NCBI GenBank assembly: GCA_023251155.1
Contig: JAHEZH010000012.1
Coordinates: 2,398-57,797 of the forward strand
Direction of reading: 5' to 3'
DNA: 55,400 nt
Source of the DNA: Flammeovirgaceae bacterium
GTDB taxonomy: Bacteria > Bacteroidota > Bacteroidia > Cytophagales > Cyclobacteriaceae
Shown piece by piece: positions 9,601 to 17,586 of this stretch (its first letter is position 1; each line of letters opens with the position of its first letter). Made by a program: the position numbers and the translations under genes. The notes under the pieces are model-generated. The model saw only the letters and a list, made by a program, of their open reading frames with translations. It was not told where the DNA came from and did no database searches.

Positions 9601-12210
9601 TTTATCACCTTTCGGCAGACGAATACCAGTAAATGAAGTATATGGATAGAAAGGAATGCTGAACTGATCGATGCTGAAGTTTCCACTTTCTTCAAAAGCT
9701 TTACCCCGGAAGATCGCATTCAGCTTACCCGGTGCATCACCGGAAACAACCAACGAAGCATTCACTATAGCATGACCGTTTTCATCTACCTGCCCATCAA
9801 AGACCTGCTGTGTTTCGCTGGTGAAGTTGCGGGTAGGATCATCAAATACATATTCCGAATACTTATCAAATTTCGTTTCCGCTTTGGCTAGTACCACTTC
9901 AAACTGGGCGGTCAGGTTTTTTCCCGGTGCGCCGTGCAGCCAGTTGATCTGCAAATCGCCCGATACATTATTGTTGCCTTTGCCTGCCGTAATCTTATCG
10001 ACACCAAAATCGAGGTTGATCTTTAGGCGGTTAGGCTTCACCATTTCAATCTTGATCGGCTGTGTAAATTCGGCTCCGCCTACTTTTACGCGCCCTGTCC
10101 AGTTACCGGTAGGCGCATCCGATGCCGTAACGGTAGTGAAATTATAGAATCCATTCTCTGAAGAAGAACGCACCAGGCGATTGACTATCTGCCCTTGCGG
10201 ATTCTGAAGTTCGAACACCACGGGATGTGCTGCGGGAAGCAGTTTCAGTTTGTCTTCCAATATAAAGGTGAGGTACAAGGAATCGCCCGGCCGCCATACG
10301 CCACGCTCGCCATACATAAATCCTTTCAGCCCTTTATTGACATACTCACCACCCACGTTAAAGTTACTGAGCGATAACGACTCGCCGTCCTGAAGTTTAA
10401 GATAGCCACGCTGTGCCCCATTCCTGGCAATCAATACAAAAGGAGCACGCTTGGTGCTGATTGTAGCTTTACCATCGCCATCCGTAGTAGCCGTACCGAT
10501 TAGCTGCTCCTGGAAATCATACAACTCCAGTTGCACAGCAGAGACAGGGCTCGTTGTTTTCAGATCAGTAGCCACAATCAATGTGTTGCCATCACCACCC
10601 CGTTTGGCAATCAATCCAAGATCAGAAGCGATCACATTGCGTTTGATGTTACGGCTGCCGGTGTAGTAAGACGAGTGACATGGATTGTCACGCTCTTCCC
10701 AATTGTAGTCTTCATAATAATATTCATCGTACGAATCCCAGTAGCTGTTTTCAGCATTACCATCCTCATTCCATTCTTCCTGTTCGAACGCCTGCATGCC
10801 TCCCTCCGGTTCACCCGGGTCAGTGCCTTCATCGCACGTGAACGCAGCATATGCTTTTTTGAAACCAATGCGCACCTGGTAGATCGCACCCGGCTCCGCA
10901 TTGATCAACGTAGCCAGGTCAAGGGTGTAGCGATTCCACTTGCCCAGATCCGTGACACCGGAAGTTTCCAGTGAAATGGTTTTCTTCAGCAGGGGCCGGC
11001 CAACACGGTAGAGTTCCTGATTGCCGTCCATGTCATTCACTTGCAGAAACTGCATGACATTGCTTTCAAATATTTTGATGATCTGAACGTCTACCGATTT
11101 CAGATTCACGGCTTCAAACGGCATCACCAATCCATCACTGCTTGGCAGAATGGTTCCTTTACCCGTAAAACGAACCGCAGGGTTGAGCTGCTCGAAGGCG
11201 ACATCAAATGATGTTCCTTCCTTCATGCGATAGTCCAGCACATTTTTAATGCCTGCCTCGATGGTTAATTTCCGGGAGCCCGTCTGGCGGACCGGAGGGA
11301 ACACGCGTACTTCGTTGTCTTTGATTTCAAAATCAAGATCAGGTAGTTCGCTAATGGTGATCAGCCCTTCCAGGTTCTGCGATTCATTGAGCGGATCAGA
11401 AAACTGGAGGATCACGACCTGCGAGTTACCTGATTCTACCCGCACGTTGGTTACTTTGAAATCGCCCAGTGCGGGAATCTCCACTTCCTGATCGGTGGAA
11501 TGCTTTACACCAAGAGCGGTACCATCGGCATCCAGCTTGACGGTACTGGCTTTCTCGGTGCGTTTTACATTTTCTACAATGAACGCATGTTGTTTGCCTT
11601 CGGCCGTGTGGGTCCACTTTACGGAGAGCGTAGTGCCTTCCTGGCTGGCCGTCAGTATTTTTTCGATGGCTTCATTGGAAGCAAAGTCAGCGGTATTCAC
11701 CGTGCCTTCAATCATTTGCCGTGTAAGTTCGGTCTTCACATACGGCTTTATGTTTTGAACCGTCACCTCAAAGTTTTGCGGAATCACCTGGAAGGTGTAG
11801 GTGAAGGTGCGCAGGTCAGAGGGCAGATCGTTCACCAGTTTGGAAAGAAAGAAGTCGGTTTGATACACCTGGCCGGAAAGCAGACGCGTATCCGGTTTGA
11901 ATTCTACTGTTTTTCTATCCAGCCACACGGCCTTGCCGGGAATAGAGGGACTGAACTCGAAGAGCTTGGCGGAAGCTTCCTGCCCGATCTCCAGCGAGTC
12001 AACGGCATCTTCGGCCAGAATAATACGGATGGCCGTTCCCGAACTGACGATACCTGCCGTATAGCTGGAGATGTATTCTCCAAAAGCAGGGTTGATGCCC
12101 ACCGGAGTGAGGGACTTACTTTTTGCATGTTGAAAATAGAATACGGCAAAGACAACGATAGCCAGCGCAGCTGCACCGATGCCAATCTTCTTCCAGGGTA
12201 GGTTGTTCAT
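6619..12210 (-). CDS. Bacterial alpha-2-macroglobulin, thioester type, membrane-anchored
   Basis: 1863 aa, a very large envelope protein that traps foreign proteases by covalent attachment. Residues 8-26 are one membrane segment rather than a lipobox. MG-type beta domains follow, then an Asp/Glu/Tyr-rich insert at about 465-510 that may be disordered, and further MG domains including YVNKGLKGFMYGERGVWRPGDSLYLT. The complement-like domain carries the thioester motif: Cys1411-Ile-Glu-Gln1414 within YPYGCIEQTTS. Both thioester residues are present, so it should be the active type. The alpha/alpha toroid (TQRNIKAGIERLKSF...GGFGYWPG) and a C-terminal receptor-like domain complete the family layout. 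Length suits the YfhM class. Unlike E. coli, there is no penicillin-binding protein 1C gene next to it. It is transcribed alone, leftward. Confidence 0.93.
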   Translation of the reverse strand: MNNLPWKKIGIGAAALAIVVFAVFYFQHAKSKSLTPVGINPAFGEYISSYTAGIVSSGTAIRIILAEDAVDSLEIGQEASAKLFEFSPSIPGKAVWLDRKTVEFKPDTRLLSGQVYQTDFFLSKLVNDLPSDLRTFTYTFQVIPQNFEVTVQNIKPYVKTELTRQMIEGTVNTADFASNEAIEKILTASQEGTTLSVKWTHTAEGKQHAFIVENVKRTEKASTVKLDADGTALGVKHSTDQEVEIPALGDFKVTNVRVESGNSQVVILQFSDPLNESQNLEGLITISELPDLDFEIKDNEVRVFPPVRQTGSRKLTIEAGIKNVLDYRMKEGTSFDVAFEQLNPAVRFTGKGTILPSSDGLVMPFEAVNLKSVDVQIIKIFESNVMQFLQVNDMDGNQELYRVGRPLLKKTISLETSGVTDLGKWNRYTLDLATLINAEPGAIYQVRIGFKKAYAAFTCDEGTDPGEPEGGMQAFEQEEWNEDGNAENSYWDSYDEYYYEDYNWEERDNPCHSSYYTGSRNIKRNVIASDLGLIAKRGGDGNTLIVATDLKTTSPVSAVQLELYDFQEQLIGTATTDGDGKATISTKRAPFVLIARNGAQRGYLKLQDGESLSLSNFNVGGEYVNKGLKGFMYGERGVWRPGDSLYLTFILEDKLKLLPAAHPVVFELQNPQGQIVNRLVRSSSENGFYNFTTVTASDAPTGNWTGRVKVGGAEFTQPIKIEMVKPNRLKINLDFGVDKITAGKGNNNVSGDLQINWLHGAPGKNLTAQFEVVLAKAETKFDKYSEYVFDDPTRNFTSETQQVFDGQVDENGHAIVNASLVVSGDAPGKLNAIFRGKAFEESGNFSIDQFSIPFYPYTSFTGIRLPKGDKARGMLLTDTTHRVDVVTVDADGNPVSRDGVELTLYKIEWRWWWDGSEESSVNFMSGSYSQPVASGKIKTLNGKGSWNFKVNYPEWGRFLVKAYDPVSGHSTAKVVYIDWPGWAGRARNESQGATMLSFSSDKPAYNIGEKANLVIPGSGQGRALISIESGSRVIETHWLETQKGDNAFSFSVTKDMTPNVFVNITLLQPHAQAINDLPIRLYGVIPIQVEDPGTHLEPVITMPDVLEPGEEVKIKVSEKEGRKMTYTLAVVDEGLLDLTRYKTPDAWNRFYAREALGVKTWDLYDQVMGAFGGRLERLLAIGGSEFETAKEDDAKANRFKPVVKFFGPFTLSGGSQELKFIMPQYVGSVKTMVVAGYEGAYGKADKATPVRKPLMILATLPRVLGPEETVKLPVTLFTMEKSIKNVKLSVKVSGPVTLPNGDTQSVTMSGSDMTVNFDLAVKAQTGVARIEVTASSGSYKATDVIEIEIRNPNTSVTKVTDALLESGKTWSSAVTPFGIAGTNSSVLEVSSLPPVNLGQRLKYLIQYPYGCIEQTTSSVFPQLYLDQVKTLSEDEKKITQRNIKAGIERLKSFIQRDGGFGYWPGEENSDSWGTTYAGHFLVEAEAKGYLVPHDMIKRWKKYQKNKAQSWRKHQEQYSSELIQAYRLYTLALAGESELGAMNRLREQASLPATAAWMLAAAYAKAGQIEAAKALIAKLPVQVKPYQEMAYSYGSDIRDKAIILETLLLVGDKTKGFELLKDISAALSNSQYWMSTQSTAWCLKSVGAFAANEQKGELKFTYTYNGKEVSASTKLPFAQVQLPVDGVKAGSLKLVSETKGTLFVRVITEGTPARGAEEDAENNLVLSASYMDTDGNPLDPTTLEQGKEFVASVRISNPGLRGAYKNLALNQVFPSGWEINNLRLEGTEDRLTGDKPTYQDIRDDRVYSYFDLGPNQSKTFRVLLTASYAGKYYLPAVSCEAMYDHAVYTRKKGQVIEVVKPVNQ

Positions 12211-12409
12211 AGAATGAGTATCATTTTTGAAAGGGGAGCGGAATGTCGGCAGATTTTACCAACCGACAAAGCATACAAAGCTAAAAGGTTTTTAGCTGCC
12301 GGTTGCAAGTAGGAAGTGAAGGTTAATCGGAAATTTTATCACCTACGAACAATGACCATCAGAGTCTAATTCCAATGAGTAGACAACTGCATAAACAACC
12401 TTCTTCAGG

Positions 12410-13543
12410 CTATTTTTTTCTCAGTGTAATCAATTCTGATTTTTTAGCAATCATTCGGCTATAAAATTCTTTCAGGTTAGGATATTCGTGAGGCTGAAAA
12501 AGCTCCTGATTAATTTGTAACCGACTATTAAAAATAATTTGGTTTTCCATGGCTTTAATATTAGTTGAATACCGGGCTGCATTTCCAGGCAGTGTTAATA
12601 GTTTACTTTCAGGCAGTTCATCGATTTGATATTCATTGGGGATAGTAAAATTCACCGTGATATAAATATCTATCAGTTCAGGAAAGTCAATGGGATATTC
12701 TCTGGTGGAAGCAGTGAAGGGGTTATTTTCAGAATGATAAAAAATATGAGGTTTTAAATATATCCGGTCGGCTGCAACGTCAGCATATTTTTCGAGTGTG
12801 GCTTTGTAGGTTTCAATCAAAGGTTTTTCAATGTCATTTGAATTCAATACTTCATCAACATTAAGTGTTTTGTAGGTGCTACCAAAAATAACCTCTTTGA
12901 ACTCTTTTTGTTTTGTTTCACTGGTATCCTTTCTGGCGTGGAATGCGGCATAGTCATACCTTGATACCTTAACCGTTCCAGTGAGATCCCCGTTTTCCTG
13001 AAGAAGAAGATTCGAAGTAATGTATACTTTGTTTCTTTGAGTAGGTTCCAAAGGAATCCATCCATATTCTTTTAAAGAAACAAGAAATCCCTTGTGATTA
13101 TAACATTTTTCAGGAAGCACATCAAAGGGTAGGAATTTTTCTGTAGCATCCAGAAAATATTCTTTTCCATTTAACTGTATATAACTAGTTACATAATTGA
13201 ATTGCGTAATAGAGGGGAAAGAATCAAGTATGAAACCATGATTGCGTGTGCTTAATAGAATAAGGCTTACATTAAAACCTGCTTTTTTAAGCATGGAAGC
13301 AAAGATCAGATTGATGTCACCCGCTGATCCCGATTTTCGGGTAAATACCTCCGACGGATCATCAGATAAAAAACCGTTCGTTCCATCGTATGCGATTTCT
13401 TTCTTAATGTTATCAGATATGATTTTTATCATTTGCACAGAGTCGGTTACACCCTTGAGTAGTTCATTTACTTTCCTTTTGAGATAATTGTGCTTGAGCA
13501 CGACTCCTGCAAATCGTTCTCTGCTTAGTAAATTGTTTCTCAC
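12410..13543 (-). CDS. Transglutaminase-like C-terminal half of a split DUF3857 protein
   Basis: 377 aa read from a GTG at 13543. The transglutaminase-like core is visible: VFTRKSGSAGDINLIFASMLKKAGFNVSLILLSTRNHGF, where a nucleophile Cys is expected at the SGSAGD step but Ser or Ala is present, followed by a His in NHGF and an Asp in LDATEKFLPF. The lack of Cys points to a non-catalytic version, as is common in DUF3857 proteins. The C-terminal beta-rich half ends at 12410. It is in the same frame as the upstream half (13574-14260), separated by one TAA and ten codons that still read like protein (TQTKNWEGV). The two are one broken gene, or one gene with a recoded stop. Independent translation is doubtful: there is no convincing ribosome site before the GTG. 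Confidence 0.55.
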   Translation of the reverse strand: MRNNLLSRERFAGVVLKHNYLKRKVNELLKGVTDSVQMIKIISDNIKKEIAYDGTNGFLSDDPSEVFTRKSGSAGDINLIFASMLKKAGFNVSLILLSTRNHGFILDSFPSITQFNYVTSYIQLNGKEYFLDATEKFLPFDVLPEKCYNHKGFLVSLKEYGWIPLEPTQRNKVYITSNLLLQENGDLTGTVKVSRYDYAAFHARKDTSETKQKEFKEVIFGSTYKTLNVDEVLNSNDIEKPLIETYKATLEKYADVAADRIYLKPHIFYHSENNPFTASTREYPIDFPELIDIYITVNFTIPNEYQIDELPESKLLTLPGNAARYSTNIKAMENQIIFNSRLQINQELFQPHEYPNLKEFYSRMIAKKSELITLRKK

Positions 13544-13573
13544 CCCTTCCCAGTTTTTAGTTTGGGTTCCGAA

Positions 13574-14260
13574 TTAGATGGACGAAATGTAAGCGTCTTT
13601 ATCCGGCATCAATGGTTCTGATAAAAAGGCCGGTATATCTGTCATTGTCCATGAACGCCATCTGCCCTCGTACTTTTCTTCATAATCAGATGGCTTAAGT
13701 TGCCCGCGTAAGTGAGACAGGTAATCTTTGATAGGAGCATTGATTGTATATTGACTCCACAGTACCGGAATTGTATTTTGGAATTCCCAGGTAGGCAGGT
13801 AAAGATTTTCGAACTTAAGTATATACGAAAACTCAATAATTGATTCTTCCTTTACATTAGGAAAAGAAATGTTTATCTGATCGTAGTATTTGTTATGTGG
13901 AGACTCCATAATTGATGAACTCTCCAGAGCGGAAGCTATAATCACCTCTTTCTCCAAATTGTAAGTAATTCCTTTTGGTTTTCTGAATCCGCCCTTTTCA
14001 ACTAGGAATTCAAAATTCCCACGAGAGAGCGCATTTCTGGTTAAGATTTTAATTCTGATATGACGTTTGAATGTAGTGCCAATTACTGAACCCGGTTCTA
14101 CCACTACCTCTCCTTTGTCAAAAAGCACAATCGCGTCCGCTAGCTGGGTTGAGGCTATCTTGAAATCTTCCTTCGTGACATCACCAAATTCTTTATACTT
14201 ATTTTGTGAAAATCCATGGCTTATTGCCAGAAGAAAAATAATAAAAAAGAGGAAACGCAT
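13574..14260 (-). CDS. DUF3857 N-terminal half of a split transglutaminase-like protein
   Basis: 228 aa from ATG 14260. A signal peptide (MRFLFFIIFLLAISHGFSQ) sends it across the inner membrane. The rest is the beta-rich DUF3857 domain seen at the N terminus of Bacteroidota secreted transglutaminase-like proteins: VLFDKGEVVVEPG, RHIRIKILT, ESIIEFSYILKFENLYLPTWEFQNTIPVLWSQYTINAP. The frame stops at TAA (13574-13576) right after DKDAYISSI, where related proteins continue through a linker into the transglutaminase domain. That continuation is present in the same frame immediately downstream. A single base change from a sense codon such as GAA, CAA or AAA would explain the stop. The region is AT-rich relative to its neighbours. 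Function unknown. Confidence 0.6.
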   Translation of the reverse strand: MRFLFFIIFLLAISHGFSQNKYKEFGDVTKEDFKIASTQLADAIVLFDKGEVVVEPGSVIGTTFKRHIRIKILTRNALSRGNFEFLVEKGGFRKPKGITYNLEKEVIIASALESSSIMESPHNKYYDQINISFPNVKEESIIEFSYILKFENLYLPTWEFQNTIPVLWSQYTINAPIKDYLSHLRGQLKPSDYEEKYEGRWRSWTMTDIPAFLSEPLMPDKDAYISSI

Positions 14261-14437
14261 GTATGAGCCGGGATATCAGATGAAAATGATTTTTGGAGTT
14301 ATTTAACTCTAAATTTAAGTGTAAACTTCATCAGGGCAAAAGGTGTTAAAAGATGGGTTTATCCTCGCTCTGAGGGATCAAAGTAATCTTTGTTTTCCTG
14401 AAGGAAGATAATTATCTCATTGAATGGAATTCGATAT

Positions 14438-15295
14438 TCATTTTTTTATCGTTTGGGCCCTAATTTGTACATGAATATGATCATCATGCCGTACCGCCTG
14501 GCATCCATGAAAACGTATCTTATCCGTCCTGATCTTCCATCTTATCTTCAAATGAGGTTCGATGTATATTTTTACAATTTCCTTATTCTGAGCGAGTGTT
14601 TCAATTACTGTTTTCGTGCGCGGCACGTTTACTATGAAATCCTGTTTCTTCTTCTGCGATACAAGGTGCGTGAGCAAACTGTATTGCCAGTAGCCTTTCA
14701 GGGAGCAGGTCAACGGCATGTTATCTTCGCCCGGTTCGGGATCTTCACTACTACCATAACCGATAAAAGAAGGAACGGAGCTTGTGGCAACTTGTGTTTT
14801 GATGTCATCATACTGAAAAGACAGATCCAGTTTCCGGCCATCATTATGACTAAGGTGTGGCCATAACCGGAACCCATCGAAAAAAGGAAAACTGGCATCC
14901 AGGTAATTCACTTTGCTGCCCGGATACTTTTGGTTCAGCTGTTCAGCCGCACTATAGACAATTTTTTTTAGCTCGGGCTTCACATAATTTCGGTTGGCAA
15001 GCGCGGTGAAAAGAATAGCCGGTTGCACATGGTGATTCCCTATGGCTGGCAAAGGTACCCGGCCAAACTGTTTGGCGAGGGGAGGGATAAGCAGCAACGT
15101 GCTGATCACATAAAGGATAATGAATGCAATTAATTTGCTGCTTAGCCTGATCCACCATCCACGGAATCGATTAATGAACGGATAGAAAAGGAGTGATGCA
15201 AGATAGATGACTCCGCCCACCTGCGTCATTATCGTAAGGGCAACCGTGACGCTGATGACAAGAAAAATTTTCAGTATAAGTCGTGCCGCTTTCAT
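14438..15295 (-). CDS. Membrane-anchored LAS-type metallopeptidase-like protein
   Basis: 285 aa from ATG 15295. The longer reading from 15349 is rejected because it would run through the terminator hairpin of the preceding gene. Two hydrophobic segments (about 6-35 and 46-72) anchor it, and the rest would lie in the periplasm. The zinc signature of the LAS family (MepA, VanX, D-Ala-D-Ala peptidases) is visible: His150-x6-Asp157 in HNDGRKLD and His273-x-His275 in DDHIHV near the C terminus. The DDHIHV end is closest to MepA-like endopeptidases. Family members cut peptidoglycan cross-links or stem peptides. Sequence between the motifs is divergent and I cannot name the substrate. No cell-wall gene is adjacent. 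Confidence 0.65.
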   Translation of the reverse strand: MKAARLILKIFLVISVTVALTIMTQVGGVIYLASLLFYPFINRFRGWWIRLSSKLIAFIILYVISTLLLIPPLAKQFGRVPLPAIGNHHVQPAILFTALANRNYVKPELKKIVYSAAEQLNQKYPGSKVNYLDASFPFFDGFRLWPHLSHNDGRKLDLSFQYDDIKTQVATSSVPSFIGYGSSEDPEPGEDNMPLTCSLKGYWQYSLLTHLVSQKKKQDFIVNVPRTKTVIETLAQNKEIVKIYIEPHLKIRWKIRTDKIRFHGCQAVRHDDHIHVQIRAQTIKK

Positions 15296-15296
15296 T

Positions 15297-15343
15297 TTAA
15301 AAATAAAACACCGGAACAGGTTAACGGATATCCTGTTCCGGTG
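15297..15343 (-). terminator. Rho-independent terminator of the SPFH gene
   Basis: CACCGGAACAGG (15309-15320) pairs perfectly with CCTGTTCCGGTG (15332-15343), loop of 11. Read leftward, the stem is followed by a U-rich tract (complement of 15296-15308). It starts 18 bases after the SPFH stop and ends just before the ATG of the LAS-type gene, which fixes that start. Confidence 0.85.
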
Positions 15344-15360
15344 ATGCATCCTTCCTGCTA

Positions 15361-16311
15361 TTATTTCTTCTCCTCCTCCGTAGTCAGGCTGCTAGCCTTA
15401 CTCACTGACATCATCTGCTGTAATGTGCGCTGCATGTTGTCGGCCGACCCATCGAGGAAGATGGTATTGCCTTGACCATGTTCGGCAAAGTGGCGGATGG
15501 CTTCGGTCCACATTGAGAAGAGAATGAATGAGGCATCCAGATTGGCACTTTGTATTTCCTTTGCTGCCTGCGACATCCCCTTTGCTACTTCTTCGCGGAA
15601 CAAGGCCACACCCTGACCGCGGAGCTGCGAAGCTATCTTCTCGGCTTCCGCAGCAATCTTGATGGCATTACCTTCTGCTTCGGCACCTTTGGTCTTGGTG
15701 ATGAGCAAAGCCTGTCCTTCATTTTCAGCCGCGGCACGCAGGTTGTGCGAAGCCACTACTTTGGCCATCGACTTCATGATGGTTTCATCAAAGGCGATGT
15801 CATTGAGCTGCAGGTCGATGAGGTGATAACCCCAGCCTTCCAGCGTCTGATCCAGCTGCTTCTTCACTTCCTGAACAATTTCCGTGCGCAGCGATAAAAT
15901 CTCTGCCTGCTTCTTGGTGGCCACGAAGCTACGTATCGATCCTTCAATGGTACGTGTCAGTGCGGTCATAAAACTATCCTTGTCAACGAATTTGAAAGCC
16001 ACGTTTTTGATGGTCTCTTCGTTCTGGTTCAAAACCGAGAAGAGAAGCATCGCTTTAAAGTTGACGTTGGCCTGGTCAATAGTTGTTGCCTGAAAACTGA
16101 GTTCCACCGATCGGTTTTGCACCGACACACGCGAGTGGACGACCTCAATGAACGGAATACGAACATTCAAACCCGGCCGCAGTATTCTCCGGTATTTACC
16201 AAACACAGTAACCACACCAATGTTACCCTGTTTGATGGTGATGAACAGCGTGAAAAGCGCAATAAGCGCAAACACGAGAATGATTGTAATGAATAAGCCA
16301 AAATTTTCCAT
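15361..16311 (-). CDS. SPFH/Band 7 domain protein, stomatin-like
   Basis: 316 aa. Residues 5-27 form one hydrophobic membrane segment, followed by the SPFH domain: GNIGVVTVFGKYRRILRPGLNVRIPFIEVVHSRVSVQNRSVEL, the usual opening, then a helix-rich C-terminal half with a coiled coil (EGQALLITKTKGAEAEGNAIKIAAEAEKIASQLRGQG) typical of stomatins, prohibitins and HflC/HflK. These proteins form rings on membranes and scaffold proteases or lipid microdomains. There is no NfeD or FtsH gene adjacent, so the partner is unknown. The unit ends in its own terminator and looks monocistronic. Confidence 0.92.
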   Translation of the reverse strand: MENFGLFITIILVFALIALFTLFITIKQGNIGVVTVFGKYRRILRPGLNVRIPFIEVVHSRVSVQNRSVELSFQATTIDQANVNFKAMLLFSVLNQNEETIKNVAFKFVDKDSFMTALTRTIEGSIRSFVATKKQAEILSLRTEIVQEVKKQLDQTLEGWGYHLIDLQLNDIAFDETIMKSMAKVVASHNLRAAAENEGQALLITKTKGAEAEGNAIKIAAEAEKIASQLRGQGVALFREEVAKGMSQAAKEIQSANLDASFILFSMWTEAIRHFAEHGQGNTIFLDGSADNMQRTLQQMMSVSKASSLTTEEEKK

Positions 16312-16449
16312 GCCTTGTATAAAGCATGGAAATAAAAAGTAACACGTTGCGGTTTAAAACAATCTGACTATATCATGGAGCGAACAGGGTTACTTTCTCA
16401 GCGACCGTATGGCCACTCTGTTGCATCGGTAACCAACCCCTGAGAATAG

Positions 16450-17331
16450 TTACTTCTCGCCCTTTAGTCTGCGCTGGTATTCTGCTTCGAGTTCGCTTAC
16501 CTGGCTGTCATAGCCGGCACGGTTGCTGAAGGCTTGCGGGTTGTACGGATCACCGGCTTTGCGTTTGTCGTGCAGGTCGAACTGGCTGGCGTGTGAAGCG
16601 ACCCACAGATCAAACTGTAGTTTCTTCATGGCACCCAGCGTGTACGCATAGTCTTTGCCCACGTTAGGGTAGGTGGGCATACCTGAAAGTTTAGTGTCTT
16701 CAAGTATCGTAGGCATGTTTACGATCAGCACTTTCCAGGCTCGTTTGTCATCTTTGGTATTGACGAGGAAACTGGTCGATCCTTTCGTATGCCCGGGATG
16801 ATGCAGGGCAATAAGGGTAGTGCCACCCAGCGTTATTGAATCACCGTCATGAAGCAACCGGTCAGCCTTTACGCCGATGAAGGTGCTTCCTTTGCCACCA
16901 AAAACAAAATCAGATTCGCCGCCATCAGCAAGTACCTGGGCATCTTGTTCGTTGATCATCATTTTGGCACCGGTCCGTTTTTTGATCTCGGCCATTCCGG
17001 CTACGTGGTCATAGTGTGCCTGCGTATTCAGCAATATCTTGATGTCGTTGAATTTAAAACCCAGTGCTTCAATGTTAGCCTTGATTACCGGAACAGACTC
17101 GGCCAATCCGGTATTGATCAGGATGTTGCCTTTGGGTGTGGTGATGAGGTAGCACGCCAGGTCATAGGTGCCTACGTAATAAAGATTGCCGGCAATGCGG
17201 AAAGGTTCAGTAGTCTTGGACCACTCCGGATTGACATTGGGAAGTGGTCGTAATTTTTGAGCGTAAGCCATGACAACAGCAAAGGAGAAAAGCGCAACCA
17301 AAACAGTGCGAGGCAGTGAAGTGTGTAACAT
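16450..17331 (-). CDS. Subclass B3-like metallo-beta-lactamase, Gln-type zinc site
   Basis: 293 aa, with signal peptide MLHTSLPRTVLVALFSFAVVMAYAQ, periplasmic. The metallo-beta-lactamase fold carries the B3 ligand set: Gln104-x-His106-x-Asp108-His109 (TQAHYDHVAG), His181 in HHPGHTKGST and His247 in VASHASQFDLHDK. Standard B3 enzymes have His at the first position. Gln at this place is known from the GOB enzymes of Elizabethkingia and other B3-Q variants, which remain active carbapenemases. Overall layout (AGNLYYVGTYDLACYLITTPKGNILINTGL...) matches B3 from Bacteroidota. It could instead hydrolyse another amide or ester. No regulator of the AmpR or BlaI type is adjacent. The gene is monocistronic. 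Confidence 0.82.
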   Translation of the reverse strand: MLHTSLPRTVLVALFSFAVVMAYAQKLRPLPNVNPEWSKTTEPFRIAGNLYYVGTYDLACYLITTPKGNILINTGLAESVPVIKANIEALGFKFNDIKILLNTQAHYDHVAGMAEIKKRTGAKMMINEQDAQVLADGGESDFVFGGKGSTFIGVKADRLLHDGDSITLGGTTLIALHHPGHTKGSTSFLVNTKDDKRAWKVLIVNMPTILEDTKLSGMPTYPNVGKDYAYTLGAMKKLQFDLWVASHASQFDLHDKRKAGDPYNPQAFSNRAGYDSQVSELEAEYQRRLKGEK

Positions 17332-17462
17332 AATAAACGGGAGGGTTATACGATGATTAAAAAATTGGAGCCCTAATAACGCAAGAAAGGAAACACTATT
17401 TTAAACAGCATCGCCATTTATTTTTCTCACCTGTTGAAGTGCAGAGTCGGTAGGGTAGTAGA

Positions 17463-17479
17463 CACGGATTGCACGGATT
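17463..17479. repeat. CACGGATT tandem word
   Basis: CACGGATT at 17463-17470 and 17472-17479, one base apart. It resembles the dispersed intergenic words at the start of the window in length and placement. Noncoding. Confidence 0.5.
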
Positions 17480-17500
17480 GGCACAGAAAGATAACGACAT

Positions 17501-17534
17501 AAAAAAAGAGCGCGACTCAAAGGTCACGCTCTTT
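17501..17534 (-). terminator. Terminator of the TonB-domain lipoprotein gene
   Basis: AAAGAGCGCGAC (17504-17515 region) and GTCACGCTCTTT (17523-17534) form a 12-bp stem with one mismatch. Read leftward, a run of seven U follows (plus-strand A-run at 17501-17507). It lies about 50 bases after the stop of the gene ending at 17587. Confidence 0.8.
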
Positions 17535-17586
17535 CAATTTATAACTGTCAGCTTAACGTTTGTAGCGCAAGGCCGGCAGCAAATCG

